This document shows, piece by piece, positions 55,571 to 64,000 of a stretch of 64,000 nt of DNA (position 1 is the stretch's first letter; every line of letters begins with the position of its first letter). This stretch comes from Bacteroidota bacterium (GTDB lineage: Bacteria > Bacteroidota > Bacteroidia > Chitinophagales > Chitinophagaceae): the NCBI GenBank assembly GCA_016183765.1, contig JACPEA010000001.1, positions 1-64,000 of the forward strand. The letters are read 5' to 3'. A model generated the notes under the pieces. It saw nothing but the letters and a program-made list of their open reading frames with translations, had not been told where the DNA came from and made no database searches. The position numbers and the translations under genes were made by a program.

Positions 55571-55918
55571 ATGAAGAAGACCATCACAGCCATTGTTTTA
55601 ACCGGATTTCTTGCATATGTACTGGGTATCTACAGCACAATTCCCTGGTGGTGTTTTGTGTTCAGTTCGCTGTTGGTATCGGCTGCGGTACACCAGCGGC
55701 CGGGAAAATCTTTTTTATCAGGTTTCCTGGGGCTTTTCCTGCTTTGGGTGGTGCTGGCTTTTATGAAAGATGCGGCCAATGAACATATCCTTTCTACAAA
55801 AGTGGCCACCATTCTGCCATTGGGCGGCTCTTACCTGGTGTTGATCCTGGTAATGGGTGTCGTGGGTGGACTGGTTAGCGGATTGGCAGCATTGACAGGC
55901 AGTTACCTGCGGAAATAA
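55571..55918 (+). CDS. Small membrane protein, function unknown
   Basis: 115 residues with four hydrophobic helices (about 4-20, 27-43, 50-66 and 84-108). The second half is glycine-rich (MGVVGGLVSGLAALTGSYL). It shows no known domain. Because it starts nine bases after the acylase stop it is most likely in the same transcript, so it may help or accompany the acylase. The following 206-base gap contains no clear terminator. Confidence 0.7.
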   Translation: MKKTITAIVLTGFLAYVLGIYSTIPWWCFVFSSLLVSAAVHQRPGKSFLSGFLGLFLLWVVLAFMKDAANEHILSTKVATILPLGGSYLVLILVMGVVGGLVSGLAALTGSYLRK

Positions 55919-56124
55919 GGCACTCAAACCAAAACCGTTATCACTGATGTACGGGTACTGCAGGAAGTGTAGGCTGAAAAAATTTCTTCAGTGACGGTTT
56001 TCGGGGAGAACAGGTTTTTTATGCATCCGTTGGCTGTTTAAAAATACGTTAAACCCGATGTTTATTTGTTGGCCGGCAGGTTCAACCCCGGATTTTGCCG
56101 TTAATTTCGTACTAACCGTACGTT

Positions 56125-58566
56125 ATGAGAATAGGGCTACTCATTTGTTTCTTTTTTAGTTTCGGTAACCTGGGAGCCGCTACCATCAGCGGCACCATCC
56201 GCGATAATAAAGGGCAGGCACTGGCATTTGCCTCCGTTCTGGTCAAGGGTACCACCCAGGGTGTTTCTGCCAATAGTAAGGGGATGTATTCACTGCAATT
56301 AGATCCGGGTTCCTATACCCTCCTTTGCCAGTATATTGGTCATGCCAGTTCAGAAAAGAAGATCCGGGTAAGCCAGGCAGACCAGACAGTTGATTTTGAC
56401 CTGGAAGAACAGCGGTACAGTCTGCGGGAGGTAGAAGTGAAAAGCGGTGCGGAAGATCCCGCTTATGCCATTATCCGGAAAGCCATCGCGAGGAGAGAGA
56501 CCCATCTGAATGAGATCAGGAAATTCCAATGCGAAGTGTATATCAAAGGACAGATGCAATTACGCAGTTTCCCTGCTTCCTTCATGGGAAGAAAGATCGA
56601 TTTTGAAGATGGGGATACCAGCAAGCGTAAAATGATCTTCCTTTCAGAAACAGTTGCCAGGTATTCGGTGCAGCTTCCTGCGAAAGAAAAAGTGGAAGTG
56701 GTCTCTACCAAAGTAAGCGGTCGCAGTGGCGCATTCGGATTAAGCGAACCACAGATCATCTCATTTTATGAGAATAATATATCAGTGGGAGAGGACCTGA
56801 ATCCACGCGGTTTTATTTCCCCGATCGCCAACGGTGCTTTGAATTTTTACAAGTATCAGTTCGCAGGTACTTTTTTTGAGAACGGACGGGAAATAAGCCG
56901 GATTAAAGTAATTCCCCGAAGGGCCTATGAACCCCTGTTCAGCGGATACATTAATATCGTGGAAAATGAATGGCGTATTCAGAGTGTAGACCTGTTATTG
57001 GTAAAGGCCCAGCAAATGCAATTGCTGGATACCTTGCGGATACAGCAACTGTATGTGCCATCGGGTAAAGTGTGGGTTATCAAGAACCAGGTGATCTATC
57101 CTTCCGGAAAGATCTTCGGGTTTGATTTTTTTGGCAGTTTTGTCCAGGTGTATGATAAGTTTACCATGGATCCCCAGTTCAAACCCGGCTTCTTCGACCA
57201 TACCATCCTGAAGTTCTACGACAGTTCCAATAAAAAGCCAATGGCTTACTGGGACAGTATCCGTCCATTGCCCCTGCTTTCAGAAGAGGTACGCGATTAC
57301 AACAAGAAAGACAGCCTGGAGCAGGTTCGGAAAGATCCCCGTTATCTCGATTCGCTGGATGCCAAACGTAACAGGGTAAGGCTTTCCGGGCTCCTGTTTA
57401 CCGGACAGACTTTCACCGTAAGAAAAAGAAAAGAGACCATACAACTTCCTTCGCTGCTCAGTACACTCAATTACAATACGGTGGAAGGCGCGGTAGTGGC
57501 TTTTTCGCCCAGGTATACCCGGCGTTTTGAGGGAAGGAACTTTTTATCTGTGAGTCCCGATATCAGGTATGGCATTACCAACCGGCACCTGAATCCTTCC
57601 TTGACCCTGGGGTACAACTTCGGTAAAAAATATTTCCAGGGCATCAATATCTCCGCAGGAAGAACTGTGTTTCAATTTAACAACAGTAACCCCATCACTG
57701 CCCGGATCAATACGTTAAGTACGTTATTATCGCAGGCCAACCACATGAAAATATATGAGGCCAATTATGTCAGACTGGTTTATACCACCGGTATCGGTAA
57801 TGGCCTTAGCATTAACGCCGGTTTCCAGTTCCAGGACAGGTTTGCGCTGGATAACCTGGCAGATCCGGTAAGCTGGAATAAAGGATCGGGTAGAAGTTTC
57901 ACGCCCAATTATCCGGTGGATCTTACCCAAACACCCATGCCAAGAAACCAGGCTACAGTGATCACAGCCGGGGTTACCTGGCGGCCAGGTGCCGATTACA
58001 TCGAGTTTCCTGATCGTACAATCAGCCTTGGGTCTGATTATCCTACCTTTTCTGCCTCTATTACAAAGGGTATACCCAGACTGCTGGGAAGTGATGTAGA
58101 TTATACCAAATGGCGTCTGACCATCAGTGATGATCTGGACCTGAAGCTGGCCGGCAAGTTTTCTTACCATATCGCCGCCAGTGGTTTTTTTGATGCTGCC
58201 AGCACGTTCCTGCCTGATTACCAGCATTACCTGGGTAACCAGACCATTTTTGCCTCACGCGAGCTCAGCAGTTTTCAGCTGGCGCCATATTACCTGTACA
58301 GTAATATAGCCAGTTTCAGTATTGCCGCACATGCCGAGTACCACCTGAATGGATTGCTGAGCAACAAGATCCCCGGGTTCAAAAAATTAAACTGGTTCTT
58401 TGTTACCGGCGCCAATGCATTACATATCAGGAATGGACAGGAATATTATGAACTACTTTTTGGCATTGAAAATATCGGTAAGCTGATCCGTGTTGATTTT
58501 GTGCAGGGATTTGCTCCCGGCGGCGTCCGGCCGAGCGGGTTCAGGGTGGTAGTGCCATTTTTTTAG
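56125..58566 (+). CDS. DUF5686 and carboxypeptidase-like domain outer membrane protein
   Basis: 813 residues. A signal peptide (cleavage near GAA, residues 17-19) leads directly to a CarboxypepD_reg-like domain (about 20-95: ISGTIRDNKGQALAFASVLVKGTT, LDPGSYTLLCQYIGH). The rest, about 100-813, matches DUF5686: AYAIIRKAIARRETHLNEIRKFQCEVY, then a beta-rich, barrel-like region with many aromatic residues, ending RPSGFRVVVPFF, a typical outer-membrane end. The function is unknown. Its stop codon is followed directly by a heptamer repeat. Confidence 0.88.
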   Translation: MRIGLLICFFFSFGNLGAATISGTIRDNKGQALAFASVLVKGTTQGVSANSKGMYSLQLDPGSYTLLCQYIGHASSEKKIRVSQADQTVDFDLEEQRYSLREVEVKSGAEDPAYAIIRKAIARRETHLNEIRKFQCEVYIKGQMQLRSFPASFMGRKIDFEDGDTSKRKMIFLSETVARYSVQLPAKEKVEVVSTKVSGRSGAFGLSEPQIISFYENNISVGEDLNPRGFISPIANGALNFYKYQFAGTFFENGREISRIKVIPRRAYEPLFSGYINIVENEWRIQSVDLLLVKAQQMQLLDTLRIQQLYVPSGKVWVIKNQVIYPSGKIFGFDFFGSFVQVYDKFTMDPQFKPGFFDHTILKFYDSSNKKPMAYWDSIRPLPLLSEEVRDYNKKDSLEQVRKDPRYLDSLDAKRNRVRLSGLLFTGQTFTVRKRKETIQLPSLLSTLNYNTVEGAVVAFSPRYTRRFEGRNFLSVSPDIRYGITNRHLNPSLTLGYNFGKKYFQGINISAGRTVFQFNNSNPITARINTLSTLLSQANHMKIYEANYVRLVYTTGIGNGLSINAGFQFQDRFALDNLADPVSWNKGSGRSFTPNYPVDLTQTPMPRNQATVITAGVTWRPGADYIEFPDRTISLGSDYPTFSASITKGIPRLLGSDVDYTKWRLTISDDLDLKLAGKFSYHIAASGFFDAASTFLPDYQHYLGNQTIFASRELSSFQLAPYYLYSNIASFSIAAHAEYHLNGLLSNKIPGFKKLNWFFVTGANALHIRNGQEYYELLFGIENIGKLIRVDFVQGFAPGGVRPSGFRVVVPFF

Positions 58567-58725
58567 TGAGTGGTGAGTGGTGAGTAGGGAGTAGTGAATC
58601 GTCAATTGTGAATGGTGAATGGTCAATAAGGGGAGACTGCCATTCATGCACCATTCACCATTCACAAATACTCCCTACTCACCACTCACGACTGACGATT
58701 CACCATTGACCATTCACCATTCACA
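58566..58725. repeat. Large heptamer-built inverted repeat with two alternative hairpins
   Basis: From the preceding stop codon, nine GTNANTN heptamers (58566-58628) run into a spacer and then their reverse complements (to 58725). Two structures are possible: arms 58573-58593 with 58669-58689 (21 bp) plus 58606-58623 with 58650-58667 (18 bp), or 58594-58603 with 58694-58703 plus 58607-58627 with 58705-58725 (21 bp). They share bases 58606-58627 and so exclude each other. Confidence 0.9.
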
Positions 58726-58731
58726 TTTCCC

Positions 58732-58739
58732 TATCTTTG
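58732..58739 (+). promoter_or_regulatory. -7 promoter element of trhO
   Basis: TATCTTTG, a full match directly after the large inverted repeat and about 80 bases before ATG 58820. Confidence 0.55.
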
Positions 58740-58819
58740 CCCCGAATTTTGGCCACCCTGCAAGTGGCTCCATTGATAACGGAACATTCCTGTAACGGGA
58801 TGTCTAAAATGATCTGATT

Positions 58820-59863
58820 ATGGCATTGCTGCACAATCGTGTATCTAATGAGGAACTGAAGAAGCGCCTCATGGAAGAAATATTCCCACGCACCACCATT
58901 AGTTTTTATTGTTATTTCCCCATCGGGAACCCACATGAGTTCCGGGATTATCTTTATAAAAACCTGCATACTTTACAGGCATTCGGCAGGATCTATGTGG
59001 CGAAAGAGGGGATCAATGCGCAGATGAGTGTGCCCACTGACCGTTTTGAGGATTTCAGGAATTTCCTGTACTCCATAGAACCGCTGAATGGTTTGCGGCT
59101 GAATATTGCCGTGGATGATGACGGTAAGAGTTTCTGGGTATTGAAGATCAAAGTGCGTGAGAAGATCGTGGCGGACGGTATTGACGACCCCGGGTTCAGC
59201 ATGGAAAGAAAAGGCAAGTATGTGAATGCGGCACAAATGAACGAGTTGCTGCAAAAACCTGATACCATCGTGATCGATATGCGCAACCATTACGAATTTG
59301 AAGTGGGACATTTTGAAAAGGCGCTCGAGATCCCTTCCGATACGTTTCGCGAGCAGTTACCTATGGCCGTGGATATGATGAAAGGTAACGAAGAAAAAAA
59401 TATCATCATGTACTGCACCGGCGGTATCCGTTGCGAAAAAGCCAGCGCCTACATGCTGCACAAGGGTTTCCAGAATGTATTCCATCTCGAAGGAGGCATC
59501 ATCAATTATGCACGTCAGGCCAAAGCTGCAGAACTGGAAAGCAAATTCATCGGTAAGAATTTTGTGTTTGATGATCGTTTGGGAGAACGTATTACGGATC
59601 ATGTGATCGCCAGCTGCCACCAGTGTGGCAAAGCCTGCGATGACCATACCAACTGTAAAAATGATGGCTGTCACCTGCTTTTCATCCAGTGTAAGGAATG
59701 TGCCGAAGCGATGAAAGGCTGTTGCAGCAATGCCTGCAGGGAAACCATCCATATGCCCGTTGAACGTCAGAAGGAAATCCGTAAAGGCGTGGAGAATGGA
59801 CAGAATATCTTTAACAAAAGCCAGGCAAGACTTCGTCCAAGGATATCGCCCCCGGTAAAATGA
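58820..59863 (+). CDS. trhO: tRNA uridine(34) hydroxylase TrhO (rhodanese family)
   Basis: 347 residues. The N-terminal acylphosphatase-like part has [18 protein letters not shown] and [14 protein letters not shown]. The central rhodanese has [20 protein letters not shown] and the active loop YCTGGIRC with Cys189. The C-terminal zinc-like segment holds [20 protein letters not shown] and [12 protein letters not shown]. TrhO uses oxygen to make 5-hydroxyuridine at the tRNA wobble position. The start at 58820 lies well after the repeat and promoter. Confidence 0.95.
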   Translation: MALLHNRVSNEELKKRLMEEIFPRTTISFYCYFPIGNPHEFRDYLYKNLHTLQAFGRIYVAKEGINAQMSVPTDRFEDFRNFLYSIEPLNGLRLNIAVDDDGKSFWVLKIKVREKIVADGIDDPGFSMERKGKYVNAAQMNELLQKPDTIVIDMRNHYEFEVGHFEKALEIPSDTFREQLPMAVDMMKGNEEKNIIMYCTGGIRCEKASAYMLHKGFQNVFHLEGGIINYARQAKAAELESKFIGKNFVFDDRLGERITDHVIASCHQCGKACDDHTNCKNDGCHLLFIQCKECAEAMKGCCSNACRETIHMPVERQKEIRKGVENGQNIFNKSQARLRPRISPPVK

Positions 59864-59966
59864 TCATTTGAACCGGTGAAATAAGTTATGCCGGCGGCAA
59901 TGCTGCATTCATCATATTCTCTGCAACGCTCTTCAACTATTTATTATCTTTCGCACATTAACTGCT

Positions 59967-60500
59967 GTGAAGAGAGTTGCCGCCATATTAGTTTTGTTCT
60001 GCATGGTGATCTACCTGGGAGGTTACCAGTTGGTAGCCATGGGTTACCGCTGGGAACAGAAAGCTGCCATGAAAACCTGGCTGCGTACAAACCGTCAAAG
60101 CCCGTATCATACCGTATTCAGTTTTGCAACTTCCAACGGGCAGATCTCTGATCCTGAACTGCATTGGGAAGAAACCGGTAAGGAATTTAGTTACAAAGGC
60201 AGTCTGTATGATATCATTTCAGTGGAATTACAGGGCTCCCGTGCCACGGTATATTGTGTGAACGATCATGCAGAGAAACAACTGCTCACGGTCATCAGCG
60301 GAATGCACGAGCGGCAACAGAAATCATCTGCCGGCGCCAAAACCGGTTTTCAGAAACTGCTGTTATCAGTATTTGAAATACAACAGACCCCCGTTAACAC
60401 GGCAACAGCGGTACTTACCCAAAAAATATTACCGCGGCAACTGAGCAAACCCGTCAGCCGGGTCCGCGATATCCTGTCACCACCTCCCGAAGTTGTGTAA
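59967..60500 (+). CDS. Membrane-anchored protein of unknown function (GTG start)
   Basis: 177 residues starting at GTG 59967; no ATG precedes the hydrophobic N-terminus (AAILVLFCMVIYLGGYQLVAM). The mature part is a small periplasmic domain with polar residues and WLRTNRQSPYHTVFSFATSNGQ; the family is not recognised. It starts 49 bases before the heme-type receptor gene and is very likely in the same operon. It may serve metal or heme handling next to the receptor, by position only. The near-match TATCTTTC (59946-59953) may be its promoter. Confidence 0.7.
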   Translation: MKRVAAILVLFCMVIYLGGYQLVAMGYRWEQKAAMKTWLRTNRQSPYHTVFSFATSNGQISDPELHWEETGKEFSYKGSLYDIISVELQGSRATVYCVNDHAEKQLLTVISGMHERQQKSSAGAKTGFQKLLLSVFEIQQTPVNTATAVLTQKILPRQLSKPVSRVRDILSPPPEVV

Positions 60501-60548
60501 ACACAGCAACCCTTATCAACAGAATATCCCGTATTTAAAAATCATTGA

Positions 60549-62759
60549 ATGAAACAACTATCATGTATCATGGCATTTGCCATGACCATACCTGTTATAT
60601 CACATGCACAGCAGACCCGCTGGCAGGATACGGTTCAGAAAGAACCCGTAAACCTGGGCAGCGTGGTAGTGTATGCCAATAAATTTCCGGAACTGCTAAG
60701 ACATCTTACACAATCCATAAAAACCATCAGCGATAAGAACACACTGAACAACCAGGCCAACACAGGTGACATCCTGCTCAATACCGGATCGCTGTTTGTG
60801 CAGAAGAGCCAGCAGGGAGGCAGCAGTCCTGTGATCCGCGGTTTTGAAGCCAGCCGTGTATTGCTGATGGTGGACGGTGTTCGCATGAACAATGCCATTT
60901 ACCGCTCCGGTCACCTGCAAAACATTATCACTGTTGATAACAATATCCTTGATCGGGTGGAAGTGTTGTACGGCCCTTCTTCTACCCTGTATGGAAGTGA
61001 TGCACTGGGCGGCGTGGTGAATATGTACACCCGGAACCCTGTACTGTCCACGAAAGGAAAAACAGTTGTTGGCGGCACGGCATCGGTTCGGTATGCTACC
61101 GCTACAGAAGAAGCCAAAGCGCATGTGGACGTAATCATTGGTGGCACAAAATGGGCCTCGCTTACATCGGTCACTTATGGAAGTTTTGGCGATATGCGCC
61201 AGGGCGCCAGCCGCCAGTCAGCATATCCCGATTTTGGCAAGAAGAACTTTATCGTTCAGCGTTATGGGAATACCGACAGCGCTTTTATAAATCCTGATCC
61301 GAATAAACAGACTGGTAGCGATTACCGGCAAACGGACATCACGCAAAAGATCCTGTTCCAGCCCAAAGCCAATATCCAGCACCTGCTGAACATACAACTG
61401 AGTAATTCCGGGAACGTGCAACGGTACGACAGGCTCTCGGAAACAGCAGGTACCACACCGGCGTATGCCGAATGGTATTATGGGCCACAGGTGAGGAACC
61501 TGTTGTCTTACCAGTTCTCCGCCAACCAGCAGGACGGGTTTTTCAAAGAGATAAAACTGGTGGCCAGTTACCAGGATATTGAAGAAAGCCGCATCACCCG
61601 CAGGTTTAAGAACAATAACCGCGACTCCCGATGGGAGCGTGTGAATGTGTGGGGTTTTAACATGGATGCCAAACATTACAGCGGTAAGAATGAATTGCAT
61701 TTTGGTGTTGAATCGTATACCCATTATGTACGTTCCACTGCCGAGCGGATGAATGTGGTAACAGGAGCTGTTAGCCGTATCACCACCCGCTACAGTGACG
61801 GACCTACCAAAATGAGTTCCAATGCCCTGTATGCGCAGCATATTTATAAGATCAACGATGCATGGACGCTGAATGACGGTCTTCGTTTCAACCTGGTAAA
61901 TATGGATGCCCGTTTTGCAGATACCGGTCTCATGCATTTGCCTTTTAACAAAGCTATTCAGAACCATGCAGCGGTTACCGGTAACCTGGGTTTGGTATAT
62001 GCCAATGCCAACAGGTTCCGGCTGGCGTTCCTGTTAAGCAGCGGATTCCGGTCGCCGAACGTAGATGATCTGACCAAGGTATTTGATACCAAAACGGGCT
62101 ATGTGGTGGTACCCAACAAAGACCTGAAGCCAGAGTATACGTATAATGCAGAGATCAACTGGAACCAGTTCACAGAACGTTTCAGTTTTGGCGGATCTGT
62201 ATTTTATACCTGGTTCCGTAATGCGATTGTGGTGGATAAATTCCGGTTTAATGGAAGCGACAGTATTGTTTACCAGAATGTGAACAGTGGCGTATTTGCT
62301 CCCCAGAACAAAGCAAGGGCCTGGGTGGCCGGCTTCAGCCTGAACGCATCCTGGAAGCCGGAAAAGAATACCACACTGGAAGCCGTTTATACTTATACCA
62401 GGGGTAAATTTACCAGTGCGGGCGTAACGGTTCCATTGGACCATATTCCACCGGTATTTGGCAGGGTAGGGCTGAAACATATCCGCACAACCTGGCAGGC
62501 TGAAACCTATGTGTTGTTCAATGGTTGGAAACGTATAGCAGAGTATAATCCCAACGGGGAGGATAACCAGCAGTATGCCACACCGGAAGGCATGCCTTCC
62601 TGGTACAGCCTGAATTTGCGCGGACAGGTAAAACTGGGCGGAGCCATCAGTGCACAACTGTTGGTAGAGAACCTGCTCGACAGGAACTATCGTTATTTCT
62701 CCAGCGGCATATCTGCCCCCGGAAGAAATTTTATCATGAGCCTGAAAGTGAATTTCTAA
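60549..62759 (+). CDS. TonB-dependent receptor, heme/hemoglobin type
   Basis: 736 residues. A signal peptide ends at ISHAQ (residues 17-21). TonB-box-like NLGSVVVYANKFPELL is followed by a plug with QQGGSSPVIRGFEASRVLLMVDGVRMNNAI and VLYGPSSTLYGSDALGGVVNMYT. In the barrel, GFRSPNVDDLT and NKDLKPE correspond to the FRAP and NPNL/NPDL boxes of heme and hemoglobin receptors such as HmuR, so heme or a related metal chelate is the best guess. It ends in LKVNF. No heme ABC transporter or HmuY gene lies next to it. Confidence 0.88.
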   Translation: MKQLSCIMAFAMTIPVISHAQQTRWQDTVQKEPVNLGSVVVYANKFPELLRHLTQSIKTISDKNTLNNQANTGDILLNTGSLFVQKSQQGGSSPVIRGFEASRVLLMVDGVRMNNAIYRSGHLQNIITVDNNILDRVEVLYGPSSTLYGSDALGGVVNMYTRNPVLSTKGKTVVGGTASVRYATATEEAKAHVDVIIGGTKWASLTSVTYGSFGDMRQGASRQSAYPDFGKKNFIVQRYGNTDSAFINPDPNKQTGSDYRQTDITQKILFQPKANIQHLLNIQLSNSGNVQRYDRLSETAGTTPAYAEWYYGPQVRNLLSYQFSANQQDGFFKEIKLVASYQDIEESRITRRFKNNNRDSRWERVNVWGFNMDAKHYSGKNELHFGVESYTHYVRSTAERMNVVTGAVSRITTRYSDGPTKMSSNALYAQHIYKINDAWTLNDGLRFNLVNMDARFADTGLMHLPFNKAIQNHAAVTGNLGLVYANANRFRLAFLLSSGFRSPNVDDLTKVFDTKTGYVVVPNKDLKPEYTYNAEINWNQFTERFSFGGSVFYTWFRNAIVVDKFRFNGSDSIVYQNVNSGVFAPQNKARAWVAGFSLNASWKPEKNTTLEAVYTYTRGKFTSAGVTVPLDHIPPVFGRVGLKHIRTTWQAETYVLFNGWKRIAEYNPNGEDNQQYATPEGMPSWYSLNLRGQVKLGGAISAQLLVENLLDRNYRYFSSGISAPGRNFIMSLKVNF

Positions 62760-62763
62760 AATG

Positions 62764-62793
62764 AAAAAGGCCGGGCTTCAACCCGGCCTTTTT
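62764..62793. terminator. Bidirectional terminator between the TonB receptor and purC
   Basis: AAAAAGGCCGGG (62764-62775) pairs perfectly with CCCGGCCTTTTT (62782-62793). Both strands end in a T run, suiting the two convergent genes. Confidence 0.95.
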
Positions 62794-62805
62794 GTATCCC
62801 TTACG

Positions 62806-63738
62806 TTAGGGAAGCAGAAGTCTCTCCAATGCGATCTGAATCTTCTCAAAAGTTTCTTTCTCGCTGATCTCTTCCGGCGCAAATGTTTTGCCGATCACTT
62901 TTTCGTAGAGTTCAATATATCTTTTGCTGATGGTATCGATCCATTCATCGGTCATTTCAGGAACGGTCTGTCCCTCCTTGCCCATAAAGTTGTTGGCGAT
63001 CAGCCATTCGCGTACAAATTCTTTACTCAGCTGTTTTTGTTTATCGCCGGTGGCCTGCCTTTGTTCAAATCCTTCTGCATAAAAATAACGGGAAGAATCC
63101 GGGGTATGCACTTCATCCATCAGGTAAATAGTGTCACCGATCTTGCCAAACTCATACTTGGTATCGGCCAGTATCAGTCCCCTGGAAGCGGCGATTTCTT
63201 TACCGCGGGCAAACAGCTTCAGGGTATAGTCTTCCAACACGGCCCATTCAGCTTCTGTTGCCAGTCCTTTAGCAATGATCGCTTCTTTGGAGATGTCTTC
63301 GTCATGACCCGCATCTGCCTTGGTAGAGGGGGTAATAATAGGGGAGGGGAAGAAATCATTCTCTTTCAGTCCTTCCGGCATGGTTACGCCACAAAGTTCC
63401 CTTTTGCCGCTGCTGTAAGTGCGCCAGGCATGCCCTACCACGTTACCCCTGACCACCATTTCAATCTTGAAAGGCGTGCAACGTTTTCCGATGGAAGCAT
63501 TGGGTGTAGGCATTTCCACCAGCCAGTTGGGACAGATATCGCGCGTAGCTTCCAGCATATAGGCAGCTATTTGGTTTAAAACCTGTCCTTTATAAGGGAT
63601 GGGGCGTGGCAGGATCACATCAAAAGCCGAGATACGGTTACTGGCAATCATCACCAGCCAGTCGTTCTTGATGCTGTAAACGTCTCTGACTTTGCCGTGG
63701 TATACATTGGTCTGAAAGGGAAATTGGTAAGAAGACAT
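62806..63738 (-). CDS. purC: Phosphoribosylaminoimidazole-succinocarboxamide synthase
   Basis: 310 residues from ATG 63738. It has the SAICAR synthase pattern of the long, yeast-like form: [61 protein letters not shown] and [11 protein letters not shown]. It makes SAICAR from CAIR and aspartate in purine synthesis. No other pur gene is adjacent. The -7 element is so close that the mRNA should start at or beside the ATG. Confidence 0.96.
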   Translation of the reverse strand: MSSYQFPFQTNVYHGKVRDVYSIKNDWLVMIASNRISAFDVILPRPIPYKGQVLNQIAAYMLEATRDICPNWLVEMPTPNASIGKRCTPFKIEMVVRGNVVGHAWRTYSSGKRELCGVTMPEGLKENDFFPSPIITPSTKADAGHDEDISKEAIIAKGLATEAEWAVLEDYTLKLFARGKEIAASRGLILADTKYEFGKIGDTIYLMDEVHTPDSSRYFYAEGFEQRQATGDKQKQLSKEFVREWLIANNFMGKEGQTVPEMTDEWIDTISKRYIELYEKVIGKTFAPEEISEKETFEKIQIALERLLLP

Positions 63739-63741
63739 GCC

Positions 63742-63749
63742 CAAAATTA
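63742..63749 (-). promoter_or_regulatory. -7 promoter element of purC
   Basis: The reverse strand reads TAATTTTG, ending three bases before ATG 63738, which predicts a leaderless transcript. Confidence 0.5.
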
Positions 63750-63885
63750 GTTAGTGCCTTGATAAATAGGGGGTAGTGAACATAATTTTTCTCAACAGAT
63801 GACCGTTATTTGTGAACAAATTAAATTTTCAAGTAAAACTAACAAATGCTATTTTTAGCTACAATTCATTTAAAACTTGCCTAAT

Positions 63886-64000
63886 ATGAGAAGACTCTTA
63901 ACCCATTACGGGTTGTTGGCTGTGGGTGCTATGATCTGTGTATCAGCAACGGCCCAGCAATCGACTACTGTCTCCGGTAGTGTTAAAAACAGTAAATCGA
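63886..64000 (+). CDS. Exported protein with carboxypeptidase-like start (5' part, runs off right edge)
   Basis: Only 38 codons are visible: a signal peptide (RRLLTHYGLLAVGAMICVS, then ATAQ) and the beginning of a domain, TTVSGSVKNSKS, which looks like the first strand of a CarboxypepD_reg-like domain. The gene may encode a SusC-type or other TonB-dependent outer membrane protein, but this cannot be decided from so little sequence. TATTTTTA (63850-63857) upstream resembles the -7 element with one mismatch. Confidence 0.6.
   Translation, partial: MRRLLTHYGLLAVGAMICVSATAQQSTTVSGSVKNSKS

Noticed and set aside
61218..61967. Open frame (about 249 codons) on the reverse strand within the heme-type receptor
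   Set aside because: It has no recognisable domain and covers a conserved receptor gene with a normal reading frame.
62761..63579. Open frame (about 272 codons) on the plus strand over purC
   Set aside because: It is the antisense frame of a conserved enzyme gene and begins inside the terminator that separates the two real genes.

Overview
The window looks like chromosome of a Bacteroidota bacterium, most likely of the family Chitinophagaceae or close to it. The evidence is: TonB-dependent receptors; Bacteroidota-specific families (DUF5689, DUF5686 with a carboxypeptidase-like domain); type I signal peptides ending in AQ; very few Shine-Dalgarno sequences; and many copies of the Bacteroidota -7 promoter element TAnnTTTG just upstream of genes. 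Genus or species cannot be told from the sequence alone. No phage, insertion sequence, CRISPR array, rRNA or tRNA gene was found. The DNA is gene-dense, core-like chromosome with short gaps.

Layout. 1-5.5 kb: start of rpsF running off the left edge, then a divergent outer-membrane set (secreted endonuclease/exonuclease/phosphatase, TonB-dependent receptor, DUF5689 lipoprotein). 5.6-12 kb: htpG, an isoprenoid synthase-recJ pair, and an abundant-type OmpA porin. 12-19.7 kb: HAD phosphatase, PlsC-like acyltransferase, acyl-CoA thioesterase, dipeptide epimerase, proline dehydrogenase, then thyA-folA-membrane protein-methyltransferase. 19.8-28.2 kb: RsmF-type methyltransferase, LysM protein, rhodanese-thioredoxin lipoprotein, fmt, NamZ-like muramidase, FKBP isomerase, pepT. 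28.3-34.8 kb: SPFH protein, ExbB/ExbD pair, prmC, ribD, DMT transporter, YigZ, YdcF. 34.9-41.5 kb: 3-hydroxyacyl-CoA dehydrogenase, mrp, PaiB-like protein, glycerophosphodiesterase lipoprotein, DUF4256, pirin. 41.6-52.9 kb: katG, cmk, ChaN-like protein, Gfo/Idh/MocA oxidoreductase, SRPBCC protein, P-type ATPase, ispH. 53-64 kb: penicillin acylase family protein, DUF5686 protein, trhO, a heme-type TonB receptor, purC and the start of another secreted protein.

How the genes fit together. Many are housekeeping: one-carbon and pyrimidine metabolism (thyA, folA, fmt), riboflavin (ribD), purines (purC), isoprenoids (ispH, polyprenyl synthase), translation factors and rRNA or tRNA modification (prmC, RsmF, trhO). 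A second theme is the envelope: two TonB receptors, an ExbB/ExbD pair that could energise such receptors, OmpA, LysM, NamZ, a dipeptide epimerase and several lipoproteins. A third is stress and redox: htpG, katG, pirin, rhodanese-thioredoxin and a P-type ATPase preceded by two near-identical dyad sites.

The least explained material is between genes. At least seven gaps hold runs of degenerate heptamers (core GTNANTN, sometimes expanded to octamers or nonamers), several starting right after a stop codon. Two of these are folded into large inverted repeats, one with two mutually exclusive hairpins. Several genes also have a TAnnTTTG element so close to ATG that their mRNAs should be leaderless or nearly so.
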